DNA of 49,252 bases, taken from an uncultured Clostridium sp. (GTDB lineage: Bacteria > Bacillota > Clostridia > TANB77 > CAG-465). Below are positions 1-9,578 of the stretch, in pieces; within the stretch, counting starts at the first letter, position 1; each line of letters opens with the position of its first letter. Where the stretch lies: the NCBI GenBank assembly GCA_947361355.1, contig CANAIR010000012.1, forward strand, positions 1 through 49,252. The letters run 5' to 3'. The notes under the pieces were generated by a model. It saw nothing but the letters and a program-made list of their open reading frames with translations. It was not told the DNA's origin and searched no databases. The position numbers were made by a program, and so were the translations under genes.

Positions 1-54
<54 letters not shown>

Positions 55-139
55 ATCTACCTCTCCTTTTGTTTACATATTTAAACTTCTATTATTATAT
101 ATATCATATTTTATATCAAAATTTTATTTTTTTCAATAC

Positions 140-976
140 TTATAGTGAAACTATTGTTGCCATAAGGCCATAATTTTTCTGTTTATTCTTAGTTGCACTC
201 CTATATGAGAAAAAATCATTACTATTACAAACTGTACATATATTAGAATCTATTATGTTTTTTACCCCTAATTTTTCTAAATCTTTTTTTATTAAATATA
301 CTAAATCTATATGAAATCTCTTTAAATTATCTTCGTAAAACATATAATCTTCTTCATTTTTCCAAACATCTGTAAATATTTTTTTAAAGCTTTCTTCTTC
401 ACTACTAAAACAACATTTTTTTATAGATGGACCAATACAAACAATTAAATCACTCGCATTACACCCAAACTCATTTATTAATTTTTCACAAGTTTTAATA
501 ACAATCTTTTTTATAGTTCCTTTCCATCCACTATGAATATTTGCTACTATGTTTTTTATAGGGTCATAAACAATTACAGGATTGCAATCAGCTGTTGTAA
601 TAAGTGTAGCAATATTTTTTTTAGTTACAATATACGCATCATAGTCTTCATCTAAGATATCTTCAATATGATAACTTTCTTTATTATTGCTATCCAATAC
701 TAATATATTATCTGTATGATTTTGGTGAGCTTTAAATACATTATTTTTATCTATATTTAAACAACTACAAACTTTATATAAATTATCCATTACATTTTCT
801 TTTAAATCTGCTCTCATATTAAAATTTAAAGATTCAAAATCACCTTTACTTACACCACCATGTCTTAAAGTAATACAATGTTTTAAATTATATTTATTTA
901 ATATTTTAAACTGCAAATACTCTATTTCATTATTTACGACATGAATAATATTTTCATCTGTATAATTTTTTTTCAT
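140..976 (-). CDS. pgeF: Peptidoglycan editing factor PgeF / YlmD-type laccase-domain protein
   Basis: A 278-residue protein of the YfiH/YlmD/DUF152 family. Members are zinc-dependent purine nucleoside processing enzymes or oxidoreductases, and E. coli YfiH is implicated in peptidoglycan editing. The family metal ligands are visible: His87 in HQNHTD, Cys131 in TTADC and His148 in NIHSGW. GPSIKKCCF and FFSYR motifs also fit. The length is normal. The start is the ATG at 976, which follows AAAGGAAATTAAT; an upstream in-frame start has no better site. The gene lies 13 bases after the addA stop on the same strand and probably shares its transcript. Substrate in this organism is not determined by sequence. 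Confidence 0.9.
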   Translation of the reverse strand: MKKNYTDENIIHVVNNEIEYLQFKILNKYNLKHCITLRHGGVSKGDFESLNFNMRADLKENVMDNLYKVCSCLNIDKNNVFKAHQNHTDNILVLDSNNKESYHIEDILDEDYDAYIVTKKNIATLITTADCNPVIVYDPIKNIVANIHSGWKGTIKKIVIKTCEKLINEFGCNASDLIVCIGPSIKKCCFSSEEESFKKIFTDVWKNEEDYMFYEDNLKRFHIDLVYLIKKDLEKLGVKNIIDSNICTVCNSNDFFSYRSATKNKQKNYGLMATIVSL

Positions 977-989
977 ATTAATTTCCTTT

Positions 990-3900
990 CTAACTATCAT
1001 ATATATCTATTTTGCAATCCAAGTTAAAAGAATATATATATGTTTTTTCAACTTTTAACTTAGTTAATCTTTCTAATGCCTCTTTATATATATCAAGTTG
1101 TATCTTATATTTTTTTACAAAATCTTCTTTATTTTTTAGCTTATCTGTTTTAAAATCAACTAAAACTATATTCCCCTTTTCATTAATATAGTACAAATCT
1201 ATAACACCTTGTATATAGCTTGCTTGATTACTATTACTTTTTAATACAAATTCTTCTTCTCTAAAAATTTCCTTAGCATTTTTTAATTCTTTTCCTATGT
1301 CTGAATATAAAAAATTAAATATTTTTTCCACATTTATATACTTTGCATCTTCTTTAGTTAATACACCCTTTTTAACTAAACTCACTATATAATTTTTTAA
1401 TTCATCTTTTGAATTAATTAAATTAAATTCAAGATTTTCTAAAACAAAATGAACCAAAATACCTTTTCTAACTGGTGTATATTTTTCTTCACTTTCTTTT
1501 AAACAATTTGGCAAATAATCTTTATCCCCTTTTTCTATGCTATTTTCTTCTATAATTTCATTTTGTTTAAAGTCTTTATCATAGTTTTCATCATCCATAA
1601 CTGATTTTAAATAACTTTCTTTTAAAGCACTTACACTAATCCTAGTTTGCATATTAACATCATCTTCATGCCCATATTTATATTCTAAATTTTCTCTAAT
1701 TTCGTTTTCTTTATTAATTATATTTTCATCATCTATTTTTTTTATACTATTTTCTAATTTTTTTACGCTATTTTCTATACTAAATTTATCTATATTGTTA
1801 TCAACATTTAATTCTCTTTTAAAATCCTCAGTAATTTCTAACTTTATCAAATTAATATCGAATAAATCTTCATCTTTGTAATTTTTTAACGCCATATTTA
1901 TATTTTGAAAATATGATTTATTTTTTTCTATAATACATGGATCTATTTTTTCATTTTTATACATTACAAACTGCTTTGCTGAAAACTTTTTATAATCGTC
2001 TAATGTAGCAAAAATTATTAATTTTTCTTTAGCACGTGTTAAAGCAACATATAACATTCTTAACTCTTCTGATCTATTTTTCCTTAAACTAATCTTTTTT
2101 ATTGCCTGTTTTATAACAGATGGATAAGTTATACCATAATCCTCGTTTACTACATTTATTCCCATTCCAAAATCTTGATTCATTATTACTTCTTTTGAAA
2201 AATCAATTTCCATATAGTTTGTATTAGTATCTGCAAGAATTACTACAGGAAATTCAAGTCCTTTGGATTTATGTATAGTCATTATACGCACAACATCCTC
2301 ATTCTCGCCTAAAATTTTTGCTTCGCTATTTCCTTGTGATGTATTTTTTATATTATCTATATATGAAATATATGATGATAAAGTATTATCTATATTCTTT
2401 TCAAAATCCCTTGCAATGGTAATAAGTAAATTTAAATTCGCTTTTTTACTCTCATATAAATTTTCTAATGCAAACTGATAATATATGTTTGTATCTTTAT
2501 ATAGCCTTATTAAAATTTCAGATATTGAATAAATATATGAATATTTTTTGAATTTATCAAGTAATTCAAGAAATCTATTTATTTTTTCATGTATAATTAT
2601 TTCATCTTTACTTAAATCTTCTCTATTTTTTAATTCTTCATTAACATATACAATAGAATCATACATTTTTTTTCCTTTATTATCATTAAATAGTTTAATA
2701 TAACAAAGGTCATCTAATGTAAATTTCCCTATTACACTATACATAATACTAGTCATTTCTATATCTTGCAGTGGATTATCTATAACTTTTAAAAATGCAA
2801 GCACAAGTTCTACTTCATCGCTTAAAAACAAATTAGTTGAAGCATCAGAAAAAACTGGTATATCAAATTTTTTTAATGTATTTTCTAATATAACACCTTT
2901 TGACTTTATACCTCTTAATAATATAACTATATCTTTATATTTTACAGGATTAAATTTTTTTTCTTTTATATCATAAGTTTTAAAACCCTTCTTAAGCTCA
3001 ATTATTTTTTTTGCAATTTGAATTGATTCTTGTTCAAACTTCTTTAATTCAAAAATTTCTTTTATTGATTCATCTTCACTTTCTTCATCTTTTTCTATAT
3101 TTTCTTTTTTATTTAAATCTACTATATTAATTTCTGTTTTATAATTTATACCACCTTCTTCTTTATATAAATCTGCACCAAATTTTAGTACTTCATCATC
3201 TGCATAATTGCAATCCCCCATTTTTTTACTCATTATTTGTTCAAAAATATAATTTATACTAGAAATAACTTGATTTCTACTTCTAAAATTTTGTGCAAGT
3301 ATAATCTTAGTATCTTCACTTGTTTTATCATCTTCAAAATATTGCTTATATTTATCATATTTATAGTTAAAAATTTCAGGTCTTGCCTGTCTAAATTTAT
3401 ATATACTTTGTTTTATATCTCCTACCATAAATCTATTTTTATTACCGGATACTGCATCTAATATACTTTCCTGAACAAAGTCTGTATCTTGGTATTCATC
3501 AGTATAAGTTTCAAGATATTTTTCTTGTAAAGATTTAGCAATTTGACTATATGTTTTTTTACCATCTTTATCTTCAGTATATAATAACTCAAGTGTCAAA
3601 TGGTGAATATCATTAAATTCTAATAATTCTAAAGCCCTTTTTTCTTTTTTATACTCTTCATCAAATAATACTAAAAAATCATACAAATATTTTATATATT
3701 CATATGCAATCTTATTATCTTTTAAAATTTCATTTGTATCTGCATATATATTTTTTTTAACTTCCTCAAAACCTTTTTTTAAAATTGTATTTCTAAAATC
3801 TTTTATTTTATCTCTTAACTCTATATTTGAAACTTTTTTTCTTGTATTTTCTTTTAAATTTTCAAATTTCAAAATATTAAATAATTTATCCCATGAATTT

Positions 3901-4700
3901 CCATAATTATTTATACATCTTTCTAATACATTAATATCATCATCCAGTAATTCTACATGCGCTACAAATTCTTCATTTTTGGCTAACTGCTCCCTAAATT
4001 CATTTGTCCTTTTTAACAAAACATTTAAATTATCAATTGCATCATCTAAAATTTGTTTTCCAAAATCTGTATTATATAAGTCATCTATTCCTTTTAAATT
4101 ATATTTATCTACACTAGACTTTAAATATTCAAATGGATATGGAAAACTTTGTATATAATTATATATACTAAATAACATTGAAATTAAATTTTCATCTTTT
4201 CCACCAAATAACTCTAAAATCTTATATAATCCTAAAGAGGTTTTATCAACATTTAAATTTGATTCATCCTGATATTTAGATTCAAGAATTTTTGACATAG
4301 CTTTATTTTTTAATATATGAGCTCTAGCATTATCACAAATTTTAAAATTAGGATCAATATCTAAATTATAAAAATTTTGTCTCACTAAATCAATACAAAA
4401 AGAATCAATTGTAGTAATACTAGCTCTTGATAATAGCTTAATTTGCCTTCTTAAAAATATATTTTTTGGTTCCTCATCAATTTTTTTGTAAAGTGCTACT
4501 AACAATCTTTCTTTTAATTCAGTAGCAGCCGCATTTGTAAAAGTAACTACTAAAAGTCTATCAATATCAATATTATGATTAATCATTTTCTCAATAACAC
4601 GTTCTACCAAAACAGTAGTCTTGCCACTACCAGCAGACGCAGATACTAAAACATTTCTATCCTGAACATCAATTGCCTGCTTTTGTTCCCTAGTCCACAT
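990..4700 (-). CDS. addA: ATP-dependent helicase/nuclease subunit A (AddA)
   Basis: A 1236-residue UvrD-type helicase with a C-terminal RecB-like nuclease domain. AddAB processes double-strand breaks for homologous recombination. Walker A ([10 protein letters not shown]) is near residue 20. Later helicase motifs include [27 protein letters not shown] and [14 protein letters not shown]. The nuclease domain shows LVDFKTDK and [12 protein letters not shown] near the C terminus. The length is typical for Firmicutes AddA. The start is the ATG at 4700 behind AGGAGGAGTG. The usual partner addB is not next to it: its 5' side is the prepilin repeat region instead, so addB is either elsewhere or outside the window. 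Confidence 0.95.
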   Translation of the reverse strand: MWTREQKQAIDVQDRNVLVSASAGSGKTTVLVERVIEKMINHNIDIDRLLVVTFTNAAATELKERLLVALYKKIDEEPKNIFLRRQIKLLSRASITTIDSFCIDLVRQNFYNLDIDPNFKICDNARAHILKNKAMSKILESKYQDESNLNVDKTSLGLYKILELFGGKDENLISMLFSIYNYIQSFPYPFEYLKSSVDKYNLKGIDDLYNTDFGKQILDDAIDNLNVLLKRTNEFREQLAKNEEFVAHVELLDDDINVLERCINNYGNSWDKLFNILKFENLKENTRKKVSNIELRDKIKDFRNTILKKGFEEVKKNIYADTNEILKDNKIAYEYIKYLYDFLVLFDEEYKKEKRALELLEFNDIHHLTLELLYTEDKDGKKTYSQIAKSLQEKYLETYTDEYQDTDFVQESILDAVSGNKNRFMVGDIKQSIYKFRQARPEIFNYKYDKYKQYFEDDKTSEDTKIILAQNFRSRNQVISSINYIFEQIMSKKMGDCNYADDEVLKFGADLYKEEGGINYKTEINIVDLNKKENIEKDEESEDESIKEIFELKKFEQESIQIAKKIIELKKGFKTYDIKEKKFNPVKYKDIVILLRGIKSKGVILENTLKKFDIPVFSDASTNLFLSDEVELVLAFLKVIDNPLQDIEMTSIMYSVIGKFTLDDLCYIKLFNDNKGKKMYDSIVYVNEELKNREDLSKDEIIIHEKINRFLELLDKFKKYSYIYSISEILIRLYKDTNIYYQFALENLYESKKANLNLLITIARDFEKNIDNTLSSYISYIDNIKNTSQGNSEAKILGENEDVVRIMTIHKSKGLEFPVVILADTNTNYMEIDFSKEVIMNQDFGMGINVVNEDYGITYPSVIKQAIKKISLRKNRSEELRMLYVALTRAKEKLIIFATLDDYKKFSAKQFVMYKNEKIDPCIIEKNKSYFQNINMALKNYKDEDLFDINLIKLEITEDFKRELNVDNNIDKFSIENSVKKLENSIKKIDDENIINKENEIRENLEYKYGHEDDVNMQTRISVSALKESYLKSVMDDENYDKDFKQNEIIEENSIEKGDKDYLPNCLKESEEKYTPVRKGILVHFVLENLEFNLINSKDELKNYIVSLVKKGVLTKEDAKYINVEKIFNFLYSDIGKELKNAKEIFREEEFVLKSNSNQASYIQGVIDLYYINEKGNIVLVDFKTDKLKNKEDFVKKYKIQLDIYKEALERLTKLKVEKTYIYSFNLDCKIDIYDS

Positions 4701-4770
4701 ACTCACTCCTCCTAATATTTCATATATTATATCACAAAATTTTTAATATAACATATAAACAAAAAAAATA

Positions 4771-4794
4771 AGGGTTGGTTTTATAAAAAAGTTT
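4771..4794 (-). repeat. Prepilin-leader motif repeat, copy A
   Basis: Motif AGGGTTGGTTTTATAAAAAA plus GTTT. On the minus strand it would read KLFYKTNP, as in the prepilin-like leader at 19756-19779. Here nothing of the prepilin follows: the sequence passes straight into the addA promoter region. The copy is a truncated remnant whose break lies right after CCAACCCT. Confidence 0.85.
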
Positions 4795-4920
4795 GTAATT
4801 TCTATTCTTTTAAGATTTTTTATGTATATTTTACCATTTAAACATGCAAAACCTAGCTAAAGAAAATATTTTCTTTAACTAAAATTTTATTTTTACGATA
4901 CATATATAATTTTTAGACAT

Positions 4921-5210
4921 GACCAATAATTACATATTACATTTTTTATTAATACGAATTATATATATTATTTAATTTAGATTTTTTTGATAAAACTATC
5001 TAGAAAAAAATTATTAATTTAACATTTATATGTTCCCTATGGGTTGCTTTTGTGGCATATCTATTTCTAGACTTCGAGCATACTTATATATATAAGCTAC
5101 CACTCGCTTAGACTGTGTACCCCACAGCAAGATTAAATATATCTATATTATATCACTTGAATTGCCTGAAATCAAGAGCTTTTTCAAACAATTGATTGAC
5201 AAAACACGAC
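4921..5210 (-). repeat. Diverged promoter-bearing repeat, copy 1
   Basis: Matches 30847-31133 in blocks: CAATAATTACATATTA, GATAAAA..TATCTAGAA, TGTGGCATATCTATTT, and the promoter region up to TTGACAAAA. The predicted transcript runs on the minus strand. In this copy its 5' part can form a closed structure (TTGC-TGTGG pairing with CCACA-AAA-GCAA around a CGAG/CTCG hairpin). The second copy lacks that middle part. It could be a non-coding RNA or a short mobile repeat. No known RNA family was recognised. Confidence 0.6.
5147..5175 (-). promoter_or_regulatory. Sigma-A type promoter in repeat copy 1
   Basis: On the minus strand, -35 TTGATT (5170-5175) and -10 TATAAT (5147-5152) are separated by 17 bases. 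The same arrangement is conserved in the second repeat copy although the surrounding sequence has diverged. Confidence 0.65.
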
Positions 5211-5231
5211 ATTATTTTTTATATAAAAAAA

Positions 5232-5257
5232 GATACAGACCGCAAAAAATCTGTACC
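5232..5257 (-). terminator. Intrinsic terminator of the prepilin-like/C-lectin gene
   Basis: Stem GGTACAGA/TCTGTATC with one G-T pair, followed on the minus strand by a run of seven T. It lies about 45 bases after the stop codon at 5304. Confidence 0.8.
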
Positions 5258-5276
5258 ATTTTTATATCGAAATATA

Positions 5277-5296
5277 TTTTTTATAAAACCAACCCT
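5277..5296 (+). repeat. Prepilin-leader motif repeat, inverted copy
   Basis: TTTTTTATAAAACCAACCCT in the opposite orientation to the other three copies. It forms an inverted pair with 4771-4790 around a ~480-base segment. It directly abuts the 3' flank of the prepilin-like gene and is not in a coding context here, which argues that it behaves as a DNA site and not only as conserved coding sequence. Confidence 0.85.
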
Positions 5297-5303
5297 AGTA
5301 GAG

Positions 5304-6652
5304 TTACTTGATGTAGAGCTGCGCACGTCCTCCTGCGTTAATAATATCATAAGTAATATTGTTTATTCCTCGAGATGATAATGGACAGCAAAGTTCTGTG
5401 TCAAGATAACTACCTCCACGATGTGCACGGGTACTAGTAGAATAAACCTCCATTGTCCACTCCCATACATTACCTGCAATATCATATATATTATTTAAAG
5501 CATACTCATCTTTACTTCCTGTTGGAATAGTACTACTTTTTTCATAATTTCCATACCCACTACTATCTTTTTCTATATTAGGGTAATTTTTCTTTATAAA
5601 TCTTATTGTTTCATCCCAAGCTACTCCATATACTAATGTTGATACTACTTTTCCTTTTTCCGATTCCACTTCACGGTACATATTTCTTGCTTTTTCTACT
5701 ATTCCACCATTTGTTTCTGTCATACTATTTCCCCATTTTATATTCACCCATGGCTCTTTTCCTTTTTTGCTTTGTGCTTTTTCTGCCCCATCATTACTTA
5801 TTTCATATCTTCCTATATAAAATCCACCATATTCTTTTACACTTGCTAGCATATTTTCATATTCTTGCTTTTCACCTAAATTTGTCTCATATGGTTCTGA
5901 ACATTTTGAAAAATCTACTATTCCATTAGTTTCAGTTTGAATTTGTCCATTATAATATCCAACCTCTCTTACAAAAGTTGTCATATTATCTACTGGTACC
6001 CATACAAATTGATTACCTGTATCTTCTGTATCATTTTCTACATCTGATATTACTAATCCATTTTCGATATCTGTCTTTCCTGGCACTATTGCAAAATCTA
6101 TTGGTATAGTTGCTACATTTCCTTTAGCATCTTGATATTCTTTCGCACTTTCAGTTACTTTTTCTCCTACCTTTGTTACTCCATCTTTTAATGTATCTGG
6201 ATCTCCTTTTACTACTGATGTTTCTCCTTCTCCATATTTTGTTCCACCTACTTCTACTGATATCAAGCCTTGTTCATCCACATACCACTTTGTTTCACTA
6301 TTATATATTGGTAACTCTTTTCCTGTATAATATGTTGTTCCACTTTTTTGTCCCGCTTTAAACATTATGTTTCCTTCTACTGCTACCTTCTCATCTGCTC
6401 CCTTTATTTCATATTTTGCTACCCCATCTGTTTTACTTACCCCACTTGTTACTGTATTTAACTGTCCATTTTTTATTACCACTACATCTTCATTTTCTGC
6501 CATTATCTTTCCTACTGTATTTGTAAATATTGCTTGCATATTGGCTACATCACTGTTTATTCTTGCTTTATTTGCCTCTATCATAGGATTATTATTTTGT
6601 AGTGAAATAATTACAGCCGCTGCTAGTATTATTACTACTATTATTGTTATAA
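5304..6652 (-). pseudogene. 3' part of an interrupted prepilin-like protein with C-lectin-fold (FGE-sulfatase) domain
   Basis: The frame reads continuously from the element junction (6644) to a stop at 5304 (446 residues). It starts inside a hydrophobic segment (IIVVIILAAAVIIS) that lacks its prepilin leader. The first 38 codons are found at 19833 on the far side of the integrated element. Joining at the shared 9-bp core gives an uninterrupted 484-residue protein. After an extended middle region, the C-terminal ~270 residues form an FGE-sulfatase/C-lectin fold domain (FVWVPV, FYIGRYEIS, GNVWEWTME, RGGSY, LYIK). The catalytic cysteine pattern of true formylglycine-generating enzymes is not evident. 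The last ~45 residues differ sharply from the paralog at 21926-24361. An internal ATG at 6584 could still start a cytosolic fragment. Confidence 0.85.
6644..6652. repeat. Left attachment core
   Basis: TTGTTATAA, identical to 19719-19727. It is the crossover region inferred by reconstructing the interrupted gene. On the minus strand it lies within codons for Val-Ile-Thr-Ile of the prepilin transmembrane helix. Confidence 0.8.
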
Positions 6653-6674
6653 TATTCTGTTATGACTAAAATTT
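6651..6674 (+). repeat. Left imperfect inverted end of the element
   Basis: AATATTCTGTTATGAC followed by TAAAATTT. It matches the minus strand of 19694-19717 at all but three positions. This is the likely recombinase binding arm. Confidence 0.7.
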
Positions 6675-6676
6675 AT

Positions 6677-8319
6677 TTAGCCAACATTTATTAGTTCGTT
6701 TTCATCATCTAATTTTCTAATATTTAAAATATTGAATTTATAATATATTGTAATTTCCTTATCTTCTGATACTTCTATTCTATCTATTAAAGATACCATC
6801 ATTGTTCTTGTTATTTCTTTTAGTTCTATAAAGTCTTTTACAAGTTTATTTATATCTACCGATGAATCTTCTCTTTCTAATTGTTTTTCTAAATATTTTA
6901 TTCTTTCTGTTGTTTCTTTCCTTAATTCAGTTTGTTTTGAATAAATCCTACTAAAGTCTTCATCTTCAAATAAACCTTTGCACTTATCTTCATATAACTT
7001 GTCTATTGTTTTACCAATATCTTTCACTTTCTTTTCTAAAACTTTAATTTCATTTTGAAAATTAAATCTATCTTTTAAAATTTTATCTTTGGAAGAATTT
7101 GCAACTTGCATATACTTATTTTCATCTAAAAACTCATTACATCTTCCTTTTATTTGCTCCAACACATAATTTGTTAATTTTTCTAAATTATTGCTATGTG
7201 GAGTACATAAATGCAAATGAGTATTACAAGCATAAGTATTACATCTAACATAAAAAGTAGTTTTATTTTTGTGTTTTTGTGGTACTATACTTAATTTCTT
7301 ACCACACTCTTTACAAGTTAATAATCCTTTTAATAACCAGTCATAAGATTTTACTCTTGTACTTGTTCTACTTTTTATCATATCTTGTACTATATTGAAT
7401 GTTTCTTCATCAACAAGTGCTGTATGCATACCCTTTACTATTGTTCTTTCTTCCATAGGCATTGTCATTACTTTTTTGCTTTTATAATTGATTTTCTTGA
7501 CATTTCCATTTGATACCCAACCAAGATAAGTTACATTTTGCAATAATCTTTTTACTGTATTTCTATTCCAGCCTCGTTTTATTCCATCTTTTCTAACATG
7601 ATTATTACCGACATATTTCTGATGGTACTAAAACTCTTTCATCTGTTAGAATTTTTCCTATATCTGTTGGTGTCATTCCATTTCTAGCCAACATAAATAT
7701 TCTTCTAACTATTGGTGCTGTATCTGGATCAGGTACATAATGATTATGGTCTAATGGGTCTTTCTTATAGCCGATAAGTAGGATAAGTGGTCATTACTTT
7801 TCCTTCTTTTGCTCTTGTCTTTTTACCATTTCTTATTTTCTTTGATGTGTCCCTCAAAAACCATTCATTAAAAAATGCTTTAAATTGTGTTATTTCTTCT
7901 GATGATTCTGCATTTCCTGTATCAATATCATCATTTACTGCAATAAATCTTACACATTTTTCAATAAAGTATTCTTCCAAATAATATGATATTTGACTTG
8001 ATAATCTTCCAAACCTAGATAAGTCTTTTACAATTACCATATTTATTTTTTTATTTTCAATGTCCTGTATCATTCTATTGAAGTCTGGTCTGTCAAATGT
8101 TGCTCCAGATACTCCATCATCAGTATAGTGGTCATATATATAAATATTTCTTTCTTTACAAAAGTTTTCATTAAATATCTTTTGCGTACTTATACTTCCA
8201 CTTTCTAGTTCATCATCATTTGAAACAACTACTTCGCCACTTGCAACTTCAATATTTTCATTGGATAATCTTTCATATAATCCTGCTCTATACTTTTCAG
8301 GATTTGCTATTGTTATCAT
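6677..8319 (-). pseudogene. Large serine recombinase (TnpX-like), disrupted by two frameshifts
   Basis: Reassembled length is about 546 residues. The N-terminal resolvase domain has the catalytic serine at about residue 19 (YERLSNE), DDGVSGATFDRP and KDLSRFGRL. The next segment, a recombinase domain, is followed by a zinc ribbon (CKECGKKLS) and a coiled coil. The C terminus resembles DUF4368 (IDRIEVSEDKEITIYYKF). Two single-base insertions break it: near 7773 the frame leaves after TYPTY, although GYKKDPLDHNHYVPDPD follows in the next frame; near 7610 it leaves again after VPSEI, with NNHVRKDGIKRGW in the next frame. The stop lies 25 bases from the attachment core, as is usual. Either it is a real pseudogene or these are sequencing errors. 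Confidence 0.88.
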
Positions 8320-8420
8320 TTAAACCTCTCTTTCTAATAACAATAGGTTTCCTCCAATCCAATTTATAACTGAATTATACAATTACTATTAAAAAAATGC
8401 AACTGGTATTTACAAATTTA

Positions 8421-8463
8421 GGCTAGTTATATATGCCTCGACCATATATTAACTAGCCTTTTT
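8421..8463. terminator. Hairpin terminator between recombinase and small ORF
   Basis: Stem GGCTAGTTA.ATATATG with its complement, a 7-base loop and a T run on the plus strand. It lies 3' of the 36-codon minus-strand ORF and may work in both directions. Confidence 0.6.
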
Positions 8464-8465
8464 AA

Positions 8466-8576
8466 CTAATTATTTATTTTTTCAATTAAGAAATTTATAA
8501 ATACCTCTTTTAATTTTTCATCTAGTGTTTTTGATTTTTCATCAAACACTTCTTTTAATTTGTATTCTTGTTTCAT
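8466..8576 (-). CDS. 36-residue conserved-looking small protein of the element
   Basis: Reads MKQEYKLKEVFDEKSKTLDE... and ends FLIEKINN. It is mostly charged and probably helical, and has no cysteine. A ribosome binding site (AGGAAAGGAAT) precedes the ATG. Short proteins of similar appearance (MK-EY-LKEVF pattern) are often found beside the recombinase in clostridial integrative elements, which supports a real gene. No function is known. A role in recombination or regulation is only a guess from its position. Confidence 0.55.
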   Translation of the reverse strand: MKQEYKLKEVFDEKSKTLDEKLKEVFINFLIEKINN

Positions 8577-8592
8577 ATAAATACCTATTCCT

Positions 8593-8661
8593 TTCCTGTG
8601 AATAGCTATTTATGGCTATTTATTCAGTTATATAAACTTTATCAACCTACTGCTATTCACA
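8593..8661. repeat. Inverted repeat TGTGAATAGC / GCTATTCACA
   Basis: Ten-base perfect arms separated by about 45 bases that contain a further partial copy (GGCTATTTATTCA). It sits directly upstream of the 36-codon ORF and recombinase. It is a plausible operator or excisionase-binding array. Confidence 0.5.
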
Positions 8662-8756
8662 TATTTTCTAAAATTCTTGATAAATAAAATCATTTTACTT
8701 GTTCTCCTTTAAAATTCGAGTAAAAAAATACACTTTGATTATTCAAAGCATAACAT

Positions 8757-9224
8757 TTAAACATATATTTTATTACTCTTTATCATATTTGGATTTATTA
8801 CATTGCTAACTCTTGTAGCAACTGCATATCCTGCATTTATACCATTTTTCAATACTAAATCACTACTATTTTTATCATATTCATATGCACTTCTATTCCA
8901 CTCTGCATATTGTTCATCTGATATTTCTTTTCTTTTTGAAAAATATTGATTATCACTATTGATTTGGTTTATCATTGCTTGATATTCTTGTTTTTCTTTT
9001 TCTCTTTTGTTTCTAATGTGTTCTCTCTTCTTGGCTTTCGTTCTTTCTTTTCCTTCTATTCCTCTTAATTCTTTTTCCCCAATATATCTATCATCCTTTT
9101 GAATTATTTTAGTAACATAAGAATTTCCAACTTTTAATTCTTTTGCTATATCTGTTGTTCTCTTATGTTGTTCATAGAATAGTTCAATAATTTTGTCTTT
9201 CGCCTTCTTGCTGTCTTGTTTCAT
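8757..9224 (-). CDS. Helix-turn-helix DNA-binding protein of the element
   Basis: 155 residues. The N terminus holds a helix-turn-helix like those of sigma-factor region 4 or resolvases (IIELFYEQHKRTTDIAKELKVGNSYVTKIIQ, about residues 12-43). A strongly basic stretch (KERTKAKKREHIRNKREKEK) and an acidic/polar tail follow. The SD is ACGGAGGTGTAAA. It faces the recombinase direction and diverges from the cargo gene at 9579. The likely role is control of element genes. No specific family name is claimed. Confidence 0.65.
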   Translation of the reverse strand: MKQDSKKAKDKIIELFYEQHKRTTDIAKELKVGNSYVTKIIQKDDRYIGEKELRGIEGKERTKAKKREHIRNKREKEKQEYQAMINQINSDNQYFSKRKEISDEQYAEWNRSAYEYDKNSSDLVLKNGINAGYAVATRVSNVINPNMIKSNKIYV

Positions 9225-9397
9225 TTTAATTTTTACACCTCCGTTCCTTTTAAAATTTATTTTCTCTCAAACTATCATTCTTGCACCTAACATTACAAAT
9301 ATAATTACTTTATTGTGCTTTTATAGTTTGTTAAAATCATTGTTATTTCAATACTTTTTATATATTTAGTGAAATTTTTGTCTACATATTTTGATAC

Positions 9398-9482
9398 TAG
9401 AAATATAATGGTTATGCCTGTTACAGAAACCATTTATCTTTAAAACAATTTTTATTATTAAAAGTATTGTATTATATTTCTA
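9398..9482. repeat. 12-bp inverted repeat TAGAAATATAAT / ATTATATTTCTA
   Basis: Perfect arms 61 bases apart. The right arm lies inside the spacer of the 9467-9495 promoter, so a protein bound there would block it. Candidate operator for one of the element's regulators. Confidence 0.5.
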
Positions 9483-9495
9483 ATTATAGTATAAT
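9467..9495 (+). promoter_or_regulatory. Promoter for the DUF6076 cargo gene
   Basis: -35 TTGTAT (9467-9472), 17-base spacer, -10 TATAAT (9490-9495). It is about 85 bases before the ATG. Confidence 0.6.
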
Positions 9496-9578
9496 ATAAT
9501 TAGAATGTCAATAACAATTTTAATATTTTTTAGAATTGTTTCTGTTAAAACTTTATAGAATTGGAGGAAATTATTAAA

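Larger units (their letters stand above)
4795..5276. other. Repeat-rich intergenic region, no intact gene
   Basis: This is the bulk of the ~600-base gap between addA and the prepilin-like 3' fragment. It contains a degenerate copy of the prepilin leader hairpin (about 4850-4895, related to the one at 19871-19907), a promoter-bearing repeat (about 4921-5210) and a terminator (5232-5257). It is flanked by inverted copies of the 20-base motif. Only a 10-codon frame (MPQKQPIGNI) starts in the predicted transcript, so no protein is proposed. Confidence 0.7.
9225..9578. other. Divergent intergenic control region
   Basis: About 350 bases without a gene between the divergent HTH gene and the DUF6076 gene. 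It contains a plus-strand promoter (9467-9495) and a perfect 12-bp inverted repeat (9398-9409 with 9471-9482). The rest is plain AT-rich sequence. Confidence 0.7.

Noticed and set aside
4921-5210. c-di-GMP riboswitch or 6S RNA ahead of pilin-type genes
   Set aside because: The repeat lies 3' of the prepilin-like genes, and I could not match the conserved cores of either RNA family.
4771-5296. Insertion sequence with 20-bp terminal inverted repeats
   Set aside because: No transposase frame or target duplication, and the same motif is coding sequence in the prepilin leader.
5304-6584. Functional formylglycine-generating enzyme (sulfatase activator)
   Set aside because: The active-site cysteine pattern is not evident, no sulfatase gene is near, and the domain is attached to a prepilin leader; a binding C-lectin fold is more plausible.
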